Under the pieces are notes generated by a model that was not told the origin of the DNA, did not search any database, and saw only the letters and a program-made list of their open reading frames with translations. Made by a program: the position numbers and the translations under genes. Below, in pieces: positions 42,141 through 54,800 of a stretch of DNA of 64,000 nucleotides. Numbering within the stretch: position 1 is the first letter of the stretch; each line of letters opens with the position of its first letter. The stretch lies in contig JBAMJV010003959.1 in assembly GCA_037951105.1 (NCBI GenBank), forward strand, positions 1 through 64,000, in the 5' to 3' direction. The stretch comes from Echinarachnius parma. Lineage: Eukaryota > Echinodermata > Echinoidea > Clypeasteroida > Echinarachniidae.

Positions 42141-42445
42141 GATTGTGCCTGTATTCACAAAGCCCACAGTTCTCTTCGCCTATGAGATTTGGCAATCCCC
42201 ATAGAGTTAGTAGGCCTACAGGGCCCACCAGGTTCCCATAGGCAATGGATTAAATGCTTTTTGCACTTTTGAGATAATCATGTTTTAAATTTCATAGAAA
42301 CCAAATTTAGCTCCCTTTTCTATCTTTGATAGATATTCTCTGAAAATTCAGGATCATATAGCGAAGGCTCAGACCTACAAGATAGAAGACAAAACTAAGT
42401 TTTTACAACTAGGAGACGTCCTAATCAACATTTAATAAACTTCTT

Positions 42446-42669
42446 GGCCCGTATTCACAAAGGAGGTTTGTACAAACCATGGTTCAAACCATGGTTTACC
42501 TCTATGGAATGCCAATTGTAAACTGATGGAGAGAGAATGTGTACCATCAACATTGTTAACAAGTAAGGAATTTACATTCTCTCTACATCAGTTTACAATT
42601 GGCATTCCATAGATGTAAACCATGGTTTAATCCATGGTTTGTACAAACCTCCTTTGTGAATACGGGCCC
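42446..42669. mobile_element. Palindromic MITE 'gtattcacaaaggagg', copy 1
   Basis: ggcccgtattcacaaaggag to ctcctttgtgaatacgggcc; the arms extend through accatggttcaaaccatggt and gtaaactgatggagagagaa. A second copy is at 57759-58071. Confidence 0.85.
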
Positions 42670-43406
42670 TTCTGTCTGACTATTGACTGTGTCTTTTATT
42701 CATTTACGATGATGGTCATTTTAATAATGATGCAGTAAATATCACGGTGCTGCCTTGTCGTATCAGCAATATATGATGATATTTCTTCAAAATTGCAATT
42801 TTTATGAAAATTTATGTCCATGTGAAAGAAAATTTTACAAAAATACTATAACGTACCTTTTAAACCTACTGTAAGAGTGTATTTTATCGCTCAAACATAT
42901 ATTTATGTATGTTTTGTACTGTTTGCTCATATCATGTTCAATGTATGCACTATATTTTTGTTAGTAAGTATGATATATGAGACTGTTTTTGACATGTTAT
43001 GAGTCTTTTTCATGTTCGTGATTTCTCAATGAAATTATTATCTGCCAGATTCGATAGATTTAAATTAAATTATTATAAATTATTATCTGCCAGATTATTA
43101 GAATCTGCCAGATTCGATAGCTTGCGGCTTCATTGTTTTAGAAATTATTATTGGTTTCAATTCACGGATTATGTAGGTGTACATTGTTGCAATATGTATT
43201 TCATGGTGATTGATTTTTGGTAGTTTCAAATGACTTGAATAATCCTATTAAAAGTATCATTAAAACAAATATTAATGGCTAGTTTTTATTTTTTTCAAAA
43301 TCGAAAGAGAGAGAAACAGACAGAGAGGGAGAAAGAGGGGAAGAGCAGGAGAGATAGAAAGAGAGAGGGGGAAAGATAAATCAAGTACATGTTTGTGTGC
43401 AATTCA

Positions 43407-43772
43407 AAGGGATCTAGTAACTGCGTTGACATGTTTGAAAAGTGATGAATGGTTGATACAATGTATATTGTTGTTAACTGATATGTCCACTCTGTATTTT
43501 GTGAAAATTTCAAGTTAAATGGACGTTATATGGCCGAATAATGAGCAAAAATGCAAAGGGATATTAATAACTCATTGCACTGATATTGTAAACGGTTACG
43601 ACTATCCAGTGGATAGTTTCACATTTGAACACTTCAATCGTAAATAAAAATTTGAAAAAAAAGAAACCTGTCCCATGCTTGTAATGTTAATACGAGTACA
43701 ACAAGGTATGAGGGAACCGCTAGAATCCCAATTCTGAGGGTTTGGACAATTTGGACAACTAGATTCCTTTAA
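43407..43772 (+). mobile_element. Repeat family G2, copy 4
   Basis: Starts aaagggatctagtaactgcg and ends gacaactagattcctttaaa. Confidence 0.7.
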
Positions 43773-46700
43773 AATAATTTTTTTTTTTTGTCTCGCCAAA
43801 ATAAACCTTCTCTCCTCTCCCCCTCTCCCTCTTATGCACACATGTATTACAAATACCTTTTTGTTAGATTTTAGTTAGGAATTCTGTTTTCTTTTATAGA
43901 AACAAATTAACCTGGTGTGCAGTAATAAATCATAAGCAAGTTATAGTTTTATTTAATCTATCTATTCCAATTACTAATAAATACATCATACTTTATATAT
44001 TTTATGCATGTCTGTTTGTGTGTATGTTCACGTTCATAACGGCCATTACTTGCAAATGCAATGTTTTTGACATAATCATTGATTTGTATGAATTGTGAAC
44101 TTCTACTGAATGTGTGTGTGTAATAAATTGTAACTGAGGTGTCTTTGCCTTATATTTTACTGAAAAATTCTGTATATAAACACATTTTATTGTTATGGAT
44201 AATTGGACATACTTGTAAATGAAAATTAATGGAGCCGTAGAAAACTAATATACAGTGTTTTAATCTGATTTCTGTATTATACATTTATTTTGTTTAATCT
44301 TGAAAATATCAAAATGCCATGCCTTCGTACATTTGTCAAGCTTTTAAATTAATCAAAATCATATTTCTAAATGTAATTACAATATTGTTTATCACTCATT
44401 GATTTATTCAATATACTAACTCATTTGGAATGTCTGAAATAATAGATTAAAATTTGTTTTTATCTGATTGCCAAATCCTGTGTATTTTTTATCAGATGTA
44501 CTTATTTTAAAGCTATAAATGATAGTATTGGAAAATGCCCCACAATCAAATAAATTAAATATATGCTTTAATCAAGGAAATGGGCCATGCTTTTATCACC
44601 TACCACTTTAACAAAATATATCATAACTCATCTGATACCCTGTTTGAGCAATAAACTCTAGCACCTATGCTTCAATTCAACCGCATCTTCGCTGCGTGCA
44701 AAAGCTATGGCATTTGCAGATATGCGCTCGCTGTATGTGAATGACAATGTAATCACAGGGACATATATCTGGCGAAGACGGGCAAACAAGCTGTGAAATG
44801 TTGGCCCAATCTCGGCGGTGCACATGTAACATTCAAATGATGTTTCGGCATTTAACGTTCACAAGGTTCAGATTTTGCCACATAAGACCTTTTTTAATAC
44901 TATTTCAACAATATTGATCAATTAGTTTGGCCAGTATATAGATGCTTTTGGTAACTTTCCCATTGTTGATATTTGGCTTTAATTATCATTTAATATGATA
45001 CAAATATATTGAGCTTTAAAAATGGTTTCTCGATAAGACAGACTGTAATATCAACACAGTTGGCAGGTGTTTTCATACAACAAAAAAAGCCATTTCATCC
45101 TCCTGAAAATGAAATGATTTAGTCATCAAAATATAGTACTACTTGTTCCAGGTCTATATAGATTTTTTTTTTTGTATTGAAACAAATGAATAAATATTAC
45201 ATTTTCATTGTTAAATTTTATGATTATGGCATTTTGTCTGTTTGTTATTACCAATCCAATATTTTATGGATATAACAAATAAAGTCAACTCAGTTGTAAT
45301 AACGGTCAAATCTTGGGTTTCTAATTGTGATTCATTTTGTGATGAGAGATTGTGATGCTGCTTCATTAATTGCAAAACGCAGTAAAAAGCCAGTTTTGAC
45401 AATACAAGATTCGATCCAATTGCACAAAAAGGATCAGGCCCAGTTTAGTTGTAAGTGTCCACTTATTGTTACTACTATGGCAACAGCCAATCAGCATCAA
45501 GCATAGTTATATTGCCATGGAGCTGTAGTTAAAATAATTGGAAACTTACAGCAATTGGTAAAGTTTCATAAAAAACCTTTCAAATTGCTGATCCTACATA
45601 CCTAAGATACTCACGTCTTGCTTTGGTTCAGATACTATTACTCGGTTATTTGTCGGATTAGAATTGGATACTGTAGAGTGCAGTAAAGCTGCCGGTATTG
45701 TTTAATACAAAAGCATACCTTCCAAAAGATACTTTAATCATTATATACCATGGCATATTTTCTTATTATTTTCTTTATATACGGGGTGGGCGTGCCCCCC
45801 CCCCCCCCCACCCCCCCCCCCAAAAAAAATAATAATAATAACGGAAAAGGCATGTGTCCCACAACATGAGGACGAAACGACTGGTTTCACTGGATACTTG
45901 TTAGTGTGGCAGTTTTGGTTTATACCTAAGTTAGTGTTTTCCAGAGCGCATTTAATGAAACAAAGATGTATTGAACACTGCTATTAAAGTAGCATATATA
46001 TACAGGTAGTTACATAACTTCTTGTAGCTAAATTCAAAGAGGCACATTTTCAGGCCATACATTTGTTGAAATCATTTTTTTTTTTTTAACCTGACAGTGT
46101 TTACAAATGCACCCTAAAATAATAACCACTTTACCTGAATGTGTGATCTCGGTAATATTTTTTCAGTAAAAGAACCCTCATCAAGTGTAACCATGCAGTC
46201 AGTGTGTCCCTATTGAAATATTAATATCTTCATTTGGTAATGTTCAACATCTGAAATTGACCAAAATTGAGATATTAATTAATTTGTTTTGCAATGGCTA
46301 TTATTATGTTGGGTACAAGAGGTAAAAACTAAAACATTTTATTTACTCTCCTCAAGCTAAGTCAGAACGATTTTTTTAATTGGAAGCTAGGGTAAATATG
46401 CTAATTTTCGTACCAATTTTCACAATTAGTGTATATAAGGGATAATTCGCCTTTCCTTTCAAGGTCTTTCCTCATCTATCAATACTAAATGAAAAGTTAT
46501 GTTTAAACAGGCGGTTAAGCTATTTTCTTGCAATTCTGCTGATCGGATTGGGCCACCCCCGCCCTTCCCCTTTTCACTATAATGGTTGACCATTTAATAA
46601 TGCAATGCCAAGTCAGGAACAATCCACCAGAGGTGTAGCTATGGGGGAGGGGGGCCTTGGGGGATGTGCTCTCCCCCCCCCCCCCCCCCATGTTCCAATG

Positions 46701-46820
46701 GTGATGACAATTGTTTTTGTTTACTTTTTTGTTTTGTCAGGCAAATACCTTTGTAGTCTTGAGTATTGGTATTTCCCGAAGTGCCCCCCGATATTTTTTT
46801 GTGAGATAATGAAAAACTGA
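43773..46820. other. Intergenic AT-rich DNA
   Basis: No gene, RNA or clear element boundary seen. Homopolymer C-runs lie at about 45795-45822 and 46672-46689. Several aataaa hexamers occur (for example 44131) but none can be tied to the transporter's 3' end. Confidence 0.5.
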
Positions 46821-47126
46821 CTGTCAAATTCGAAAGAACATACAATTTAATGACAGAATAAACTTTATTTGATCGAAATCGCTTCAGAAACGGCTGAAAT
46901 ATCCATAAATATATTTTTATTCAAAATGTTTTACACCGGCAATCACCGGGCGATATTTAGACTTTTTAAAAAAAATTTAAAAATGCTTGAAGACTACTTA
47001 TTCTGATTTTTTTCTAAGTAGTCGTTTGTAATTGTGTATTCTTTTCGAGTATGGTGAAGTTTAACTATTACTTTGTGACGTAATGGTGCAGGTTTTGGTT
47101 ACTAATACCAATACTCAACTATCCCT

Positions 47127-47695
47127 TTAAAGGGGTATTCCGGGCCTGATAAAACCATTCGTTATTTGAATAAGCAGAATAAGAGGCATAATTGGTGAAA
47201 ATTTGATCAAAATCGGACAAGAAACACGGGAGTTATACCTATTTGAACATCATGTAGTAATGAGCGATCGTTTCAAAATTTCCGCCATATGCAACATCAT
47301 TGACGAGCAACTCGCCATGGCTTTAGTACATGAAAATACACTTATTTCTCATTTTCGTTGCTAAAAATTAATTTTTCTCTGCTTGTTTTCAGGAATTCAT
47401 AGAAGAATATCGATGGGCCAACCTCTTTGGAATTTGTAAGCTCATAAATTTGCTTTGTTATGAAGAAAATTTAAATTTTTAAAAATTTCCATGTATAAGT
47501 CAAAATGGCTGCAGCTCGCAAGTGACGTCACGATCGATAGCAATTGCGAACGATACTAAAAATCGGAGCAAAGTTCATCCTGTCATAACTTTTTTATTGC
47601 TCTACCGTTTTGGCTCAGATTTTCGATCATGATTCTTCATATTCACTTCATTTTATAGCAAACACCACATTTCTGGGGTGGAATTCCCCTTTAAG
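47127..47695. mobile_element. TIR element 'aaaggggtattcc' (about 570 bp)
   Basis: Starts ttaaaggggtattccgggcc and ends ggggtggaattcccctttaa. It lies between two oppositely oriented pieces of the 'aaagggatagttgag' family (ending 47130 and starting about 47700). Confidence 0.65.
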
Positions 47696-47989
47696 TGGTA
47701 AAACTTAATTTTAGTAACCAAAACCTGCACCATTACAGTACAAACTAATATTTATAACTCATTCATGCTCAAAGGTATACACAATTACAAAGGACTAAGT
47801 AAAAACCCTGTTTTCATTTTTTTTAAAGAGCCGCTATCTAAAAACTCATTGCATGGTTTCAACCATTTTTCATACAAAATTGTGCATATGTGATGTTTTG
47901 TTACCAACAACTATTTAAAAACCTCTTTTGAAATGTTTTGAAAGAATTAGTGATTAGGCTAAGCATTTTATGTATTTTTTTAAGAGTCA

Positions 47990-48078
47990 AGATATCGCCT
48001 GGCTAGAGGATAAATAAAATATTTTGAAATCAAATATTTTATTTATCCTCTAGCCAGGCGATATCTTGACTCTTAAAA
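47990..48078. repeat. Perfect palindrome between 44-bp direct repeats
   Basis: agagtcaagatatcgcctgg and its complement ccaggcgatatcttgactct form 38-40-bp arms around a loop of about 10 bp. The sequence aaagaattagtgattaggct and its continuation occur directly before (47941-47988) and after (48139-48182). Confidence 0.8.
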
Positions 48079-48180
48079 CAAATACAACTATATGAGAGCA
48101 TTCGAAAGGGAATGAATCTCATTTCACATGTTTTATTCAAAGAATTAGTGATTAGGCTAAGCATTTTATGTATTTTTTTA

Positions 48181-48355
48181 AGCCCCCCACCCCCACCCCC
48201 CCCCCCCTAGCTGGTGCCCCGGGAACCCCCCCCCCCCCCCCCCCGACAGCAAAATCATAGCTTATGTAATTGCACATTGGTTTGTGGGTAGGCTAGGTAG
48301 GGGAAAGTAATACCCAACCATGATATGTTATTGGGGGGGGGGGGGGGGGGGGGGC
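48181..48355. repeat. C-runs and G-run
   Basis: Poly-C stretches at about 48182-48244 and a G-run at about 48334-48354, 330 bp upstream of the gene 2 start codon. Confidence 0.8.
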
Positions 48356-48682
48356 GCCTTTAAAGTTTTGTGTTTTGATTTTTGCTGCATGCTGCAATTA
48401 ATTCCAAGCGCGCGCATGCTATAATGTTGTCGTTGTTGTTGCTAATTTTTTTGTAAATATACGGGTACGTACGACGTACGTACAGTCACAATCATGTGAT
48501 TCAGTCATGATATGATTGACTGCACGAATTATCCCATGTATTCGATCGTGTCAACGAAAGTGAAACTATTTGTACAACCTCGGAATTGCGGAAAACTAAA
48601 GCTTTAATTTTGGTTTCGCCTTGTCTGACAAGAACAGGAAAACAAGACGGCTTTGTACGCAGTTGGAGTAGCCATCGATAAG

Positions 48683-48829
48683 ATGGCGGACAAGCCCCAG
48701 GAAGGCGGGGCAGCAGGCGGGGTTCCACCCGAGACGGACCCGTCGACTTCTGGAGGAGGCACGATAACTTTCGAGGATTTAGGCATCCCGACAGCGGATC
48801 GCGGAATGGTGTTGACGCCGGTGGGCCAG
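48683..48829 (+). CDS. Gene 2 exon 1: start codon and Gly/Pro-rich N-terminus
   Basis: ATG at 48683 in a good context (ataagATGG) is the first ATG after an in-frame TGA at 48626. It encodes MADKPQEGGAAGGVPPETDP and a tail ending GMVLTPVGQ before GTAAGG. GC content and codon use are clearly higher than in the flanks. An upstream non-coding exon cannot be excluded. Confidence 0.75.
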
Positions 48830-51800
48830 GTAAGGAACCAGTCGAGCGACCGCTGAAATGCTGCATGCTGCAGCTGGTGCTGTACATTACTTTAGCGAAG
48901 CCTAAACGTTGTTACGTTAGTAAATAAATGAGGTGGAATCAAATAACGTTTGTTTACATTTGCAGATGTACTATTGTAGAATAACTAGAAAAGTTCATGA
49001 CAATGACAATGTCAAGTTGTAAATGTAAATTGAATGGACAGCCGATTATTGTTATTAACTAAACCGAACACAAAAAGTAACTTCACCCTAAGCAATTGCC
49101 CATAATTTGGCAATATCGTGTATTAGGCCCCACCACTGCTATACTGTATACACTTATGTAGCCAACTATAGCCACTAAATCTGACCTATAGCAATGCTCG
49201 AAATTAGCATAGGCCCGATGGCCCGGGGCCACTAAAAATTGCTGTCGGGCCAGTAAAAAACTCATATTTCAAAGTTTAGTGGCCCGATCGATTTTTGATT
49301 TTTTTTTTTGAATTTTTTTTGAATTTTTTTTATAGATAACCTGTTGTCATGTTTAGTCCTGTCTAGGGCATGTATCATTCAGCAACTTATACCCTTTTCT
49401 CACATACAAAATATTGGTTAGTTAAAAAGTTGCAAGTTAATTGAGCAAGTAACACTAATGAATATTCATACATTCTTGAGCAGCAGTACTCATTTTCTAA
49501 CCAGTTATAAAAAAAAGTTTCATATTAAAAATCGTTGTTAGTAATTTCAGTTACTTTGCATATTTTGCATATCTAATGCTGCTCATGAATATTCATATAT
49601 TACTACTATATATCACAATTTTGAAATATGTCTTTTGTCTAAGGTGTTCAGACAACACTGCACAGAATTTTGAGGTCAAATTGAATTTTCTCCTTTTCTA
49701 CCATTTTTGTTTTGTCACCTAGACCCTGACTATGTATGACTGGGAGTGAAATTGTCACTCGTGTGTATTCATTCAATCGCTGTGATTTTTTGATGAAGAC
49801 AATGAATAAAAAGACATGACACACACACATTCATCCTAATTCATGTTTATTTAATTCATCTTACAATGAAACATGGGGAATGAAAAATAAAAAGTATTGC
49901 CTAGTACCAAAGACTGTAGAATTACAAGACAGATCACTGGCGGTCGCGCAGCGATGTCCCTTCAAACAGAATGAAGATTCAAATCGAGCTAAAGAGAAAG
50001 TTGGGTACACCCAGAGGTTTGGGTACAGTACTGAATCTTGTTTATTTTAATTAATTAAAAAACATTTAAAAATTATTGTCGATGAGCTTTTTTGGAACAA
50101 ATGTTCCCTTTGTTAGTATTAATTTAAGCAAAAGTAAGGATCAGAACGTACTTACTTAAACTTGGCAAATTCAGGCTAGTATGACGATTGAACATCAGCT
50201 TATCTCCAAGTTGAGTACACCTGGGGGACACATTGTTTTTCTAATTCAATATTGTCTTTGTATATGTAAAAATATTTAAAAATTATTGTCGATGAGCTTT
50301 TAGAGATTTTCACTCACATTTTTGAAATAAAGAATTGTTAAATTCACAGATCTCGAACGTGCACAATAAACAGGCAATGGCATATTTGGATATTTGCATA
50401 TTATCACGCACACTGTCTGGAAAATACGCACCGACAAACCAATCGACTTTGTTCTTCCCAACATGATACTGCTTTGTGGAATAATTGACCAATGATAACT
50501 GCGTATGTGTGCGCATTATAAAATCGGTGCGCTTAGTCAGCTGATTTATTTCCGAAAATAGTGTTGTTGCTAGGCTAAAAATAGCCGAGTCATTCACATT
50601 AAGCCGGCCAGCAGCAACAACAACAACTGCAACAATAAATATGTGGGGAACCCCCTGTGCAATTTGCATTGTGACGTCAGGACTGTAATTGCGCGCATTA
50701 ACTGAGGACATCGCGCGCTGCCCATTCACTTTGTACAAGAAAATTGTCCAGTGGTCGGTCTTTCCATTAAGCGTCTTTGCTAGTACCCTGCAACTATTCA
50801 TATTGTTATTGTATTCATTTTACTTTTGTTTTTCCTTATTTTTTTCGGGACAGTAGTTTTTGGTTTCGGGCCACCAAATTTGGAAAAATACTAATTTTAC
50901 TGGCCCGACCGGGCCACCAGCAAAAGAAGTTTATTTCGAGCATTGCCTATAGCCACTAAATGTGACCTATAGCCATTAATCTGACCTATACTATAGCCAC
51001 CAAATTAGGGTTAGGGTTAGGGTTTGGGTTAGGGTTTAGTTATGGTTATGGTTAGGTTATATGCATACAGTATAGCAGTGGTGGGGCCTAATACACGATT
51101 ATGCCCATAATTTCATAACCGATTATTGTTTCAAGATGTGATCTTACCACAATATTGGCACAGTTGTTATGTTCGATATTAACTGTGATCAGCCCTGTGC
51201 TACGCACAGGGCTGTGACGCGACGTCGCTCGAAAGCTTGGGGGTACATTTTTGTAGATGTGCGACGAGGTAAAAAATCGGCTTTACTTACAAAATTATTT
51301 GAATTTGTTTCGCTCCGAATTACCTTTAGTTATTGAAGTTATCGTACATTGCATATAATTTGCTAAAAAAGAAGGATAACTTACCTCAAAGTGATGATTT
51401 ATTACGGTAGTCCTGGTTAGAATCCGGCTTTGTCTTTGACCGATCGCACGAGCGGAATATCGAATACCTCTATCCTATCGATATCCCAGCGCAGCATGCG
51501 CTATGCATTGCCCACGAGTTTTGAGGTGACGTCATCATTGCAGCGATCAAAGACAAAGCCGGATTCTAACCAGGACTACCGTAATAAATCATCAATTTGA
51601 GGTAAGTTATCCTTCTTTTTTAGCAAATTATATATATGCAATGTACGATAACTTCAATAACTAAAGGTACTTCGGAGCGAAACAAATTCAAATAATTTTG
51701 TAAGTAAAGGCGATTTTTTACCTCGTCGCACATCTACAAAAATGTACCCCCAAGATTTCGAGCGACGTCGCGGCCAGGCGCCGTATTTCGCACGGCGCCT

Positions 51801-54800
51801 GTTTAGGTTAGTTCGATATGTGCAAAAATCAGAGATATTCATTACTTTATGGCTGAATGAGCACAGATTAAAGACAAAATGGCCCAATTCAAAAGTCACA
51901 AGGTATTGCGTGTGCCTGTACATTGTTGTGAATCCGCACATGTGGCGGAATACATTGATCATGGTTTATGAAACAATGCTGTTTGATATTCCATTCATTT
52001 TGATTTTTTGATGGCACATGTGGTAAAATGCATTAATTGCAATTGTAAAACAGTGCATTTTTTAATTTTCCAACTCTCAATAATTTGTAATGATGATGAT
52101 ACTTTTGCGAATTTTGAAATATGACTATTTTTTCTGTAATGTGTGCTCACTCAACCATGGATTAACGGTTACCTCTTATTTTTACACATTGTTTTCCTAA
52201 GTTCTACCGTATGGATATATTGGCAAGACGAAATCTTGAAACGATTCTTGGTTATGAAATTATGGGCAATTGCTTAGGGGTGAAGTTACTTTTTGTGTTC
52301 GGTTTATATCTAATAATATTTAGTCTTTAGATATTCAATAATTGATAAATTGATTATGATTGTTTTCCCCCTGCACTGCAAGGGTTTATTATAATTACAA
52401 TTAATTAATTTACAATACATGGAAGTATGTTTCTGTTCAAAGCGATTTTTAGATTTTGTAGTAAAAGTTAAAGGGGACCACCAGGCAAATAACTACACAT
52501 TATTATATGTTTTGGTACCGTTTTGTGATATCAAATAGATACCCAACATTTTGCAAAGGGTAGTGTAATTCATAAACAAAGCAATTAATTTCCACCACTT
52601 ACGGAACCACTGCTATTTCCTGGTTCCATACGGGCTAACCATTTGTGAGTGCGCCAATGCTATTTACGCGCACGTTTGTAAACAATAGATTCCTGGGCGA
52701 TTCGTTCGCTCTGCACACGTTGCAATTCACCGCACATATCTAGCAGTCTGCGTAATTCAGACTGCATGAACGCATGCTTTAGAATGGTGATGCGTTTCCA
52801 ATTTTTTTTTTTTTTTCAGGAAACATATTTTTGTGAACTTGTTGATGGAATGGAATACTAAAGATGTTACCTTTATTTAATAAGAATATTATTTTTGGGT
52901 GGTGGTACCCTTTAAAGTTAAAAGTATCAGGGGAGGCATCTAAAAGATGTGACCCTGCTGGAGTGGACTTTCCTCATACTCTCCTTGGTCAGTATCCTGG
53001 TCAGTATTGCACTGACCATTTTTAGGATATTATTTAAATTTGCTAGCAATTCTTTTGAATTTCTTATCACATTCAGAGAAGGCGTCTAAAAGATGTGACG
53101 GTGTTAGAGTGGATTTTTCTCATCCTTTCGTCGGTCAGTATCCTGGTGGTCGTTGCGCTGACCATTGCGAGGCTAGTCGAACTGATCAACGCAGACAAAG
53201 CTCCGACGGAGAGTCCGACGGAGAGGACGGAAGTCGAGACAGATACTACCTTTGCCATCCTGCTGTTATTCAATGCTGGTAGGTTTTTATTTGTGACATG
53301 TTTTCATGAAACTGCAATATTACAAATTATGATTACGATTGTTTACAACTGATTACAACTAATTGAAAATTGTATTTAAGCAACACATACCTCGTATATG
53401 TATTTTTATATGCAGTACCGAACAAAAGAATATGAATAACAAAGTAGAGCCTAGTAGTTTTTTTATGCCTCCGCCAACGAAGTGGCCGGAGGCATTATGT
53501 TTTCGGGTTGTCCGTCCGTCCGTCCGTCCGTCCGTACGTACGTCGCGATATCTCAAGAACCGGTTGACGGATCAATTTCAAACTTGGTATGAGTGTACAT
53601 ATTTGGGTGACAATGATCTGATTAGATTTTGGGATTCATGAGGTCAGAGGTCAAGGTCACATGATTCAATATATGTGCAAAAATGCCCCATTCTCGCAAT
53701 ATCTCAAGAACCGGTTGACAGATCAATTTCAAACTTGGTATGAGTGTACATATTGGGGTGGGAATGATCTGATTAGATTTTGGGGTTCATGAGGTCAAAG
53801 GTCAAGGTCACATGACTCAATATAGGTGCAGAAATGCCTTGTTCTTGCGATATGTCAAGAACCGGTTGACGGATCAATTTCAAACTTGGTATGAGTGTAC
53901 ATATTGGGGTGGCAATGATCAGATTAGATTTGGGGGGTCATGAGCTCAAAGGTCCAGGTCACAGGACTATGCAAAAATGCCTCGTTCTCGCAATATCTCA
54001 AGAACCGGTTGACGGATCAATTTCAAACTTGGTATGAGTGTACACATTGGGGTGGCAATGATCAGAGTACATTTTAGGGGGCCGTGAGGTCAAAGGTCAA
54101 GGTCACAGGACTCAATATATATGCAAAAATGGCTTGTAATGGCAAAATTTCAAGAACTGAATGTCAGATTTCAATCAAACTTGGTACTTGAATCTATCAT
54201 AAAGAGTCAACATATCAAAGTTTGGGGTCATATGGTCAAGGTCACAGGACTTGAAATATATGAAAAAAAAATTAATTCAGTGCACGTTAATTTGGGCTTG
54301 ATATTAAAATCGCGTTATAGCGGAGGCATAATTTTCGACTGCGCGCAGTCGAAGATCCATCTAGTTTATTTGTAACATTCAATTCTATTTGTTGAAACTA
54401 ATTTTCAAACCATCTACTATTCTATTCTCCCTCATTTGTTATATCTAATAGTCTACATCCTCTTCTACGTGCTAAATGGAGTGTTTGGAGAGAGAGCGAA
54501 TGAGCTTCTTATCTTTGTAGCAGGAATATTCATTGTCTTGGCTTACTGTATCATCAACTATACTCAGGCTGGTAGTACCTCGCAAGCAGTCAAATTAGTA
54601 AGTGTTCTATGGGTACTATCTGGGTGCTCTCTGTGTGCTATCTGGGTGCTATCTGGGGCTATCTGGGTTCTATCTTTGTAGCAGGAATATTCATTGTCTT
54701 GGCTTACTGTATCATCAACTATACTCAGGCTGGTAGTACCTCGCAAGCAGTCAAATTAGTAAGTGTTCTATGGGTACTATCTGGGTGCTCTCTAGATACT

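Larger units (their letters stand above)
49063..52304. mobile_element. Outermost element of a nested transposon stack in gene 2 intron 1
   Basis: aaccgaacacaaaaagtaac with ttcaccctaagcaattgccc at the left is mirrored at 52258-52304. The inner arm 49110-49185 is mirrored at 51050-51100 (cagtatagcagtggtggggc). The mirrored halves are separated by the two insertions listed next. Confidence 0.7.

Noticed and set aside
40433..43300. A specific poly(A) site for the transporter gene
   Set aside because: Several AATAAA/ATTAAA hexamers occur in AT-rich DNA with no way to choose between them from sequence alone.
50310..50801. 163-codon minus-strand frame as a gene
   Set aside because: Lies inside a hAT-like element, shows no domain or conserved motif and includes low-complexity runs; could be chance.
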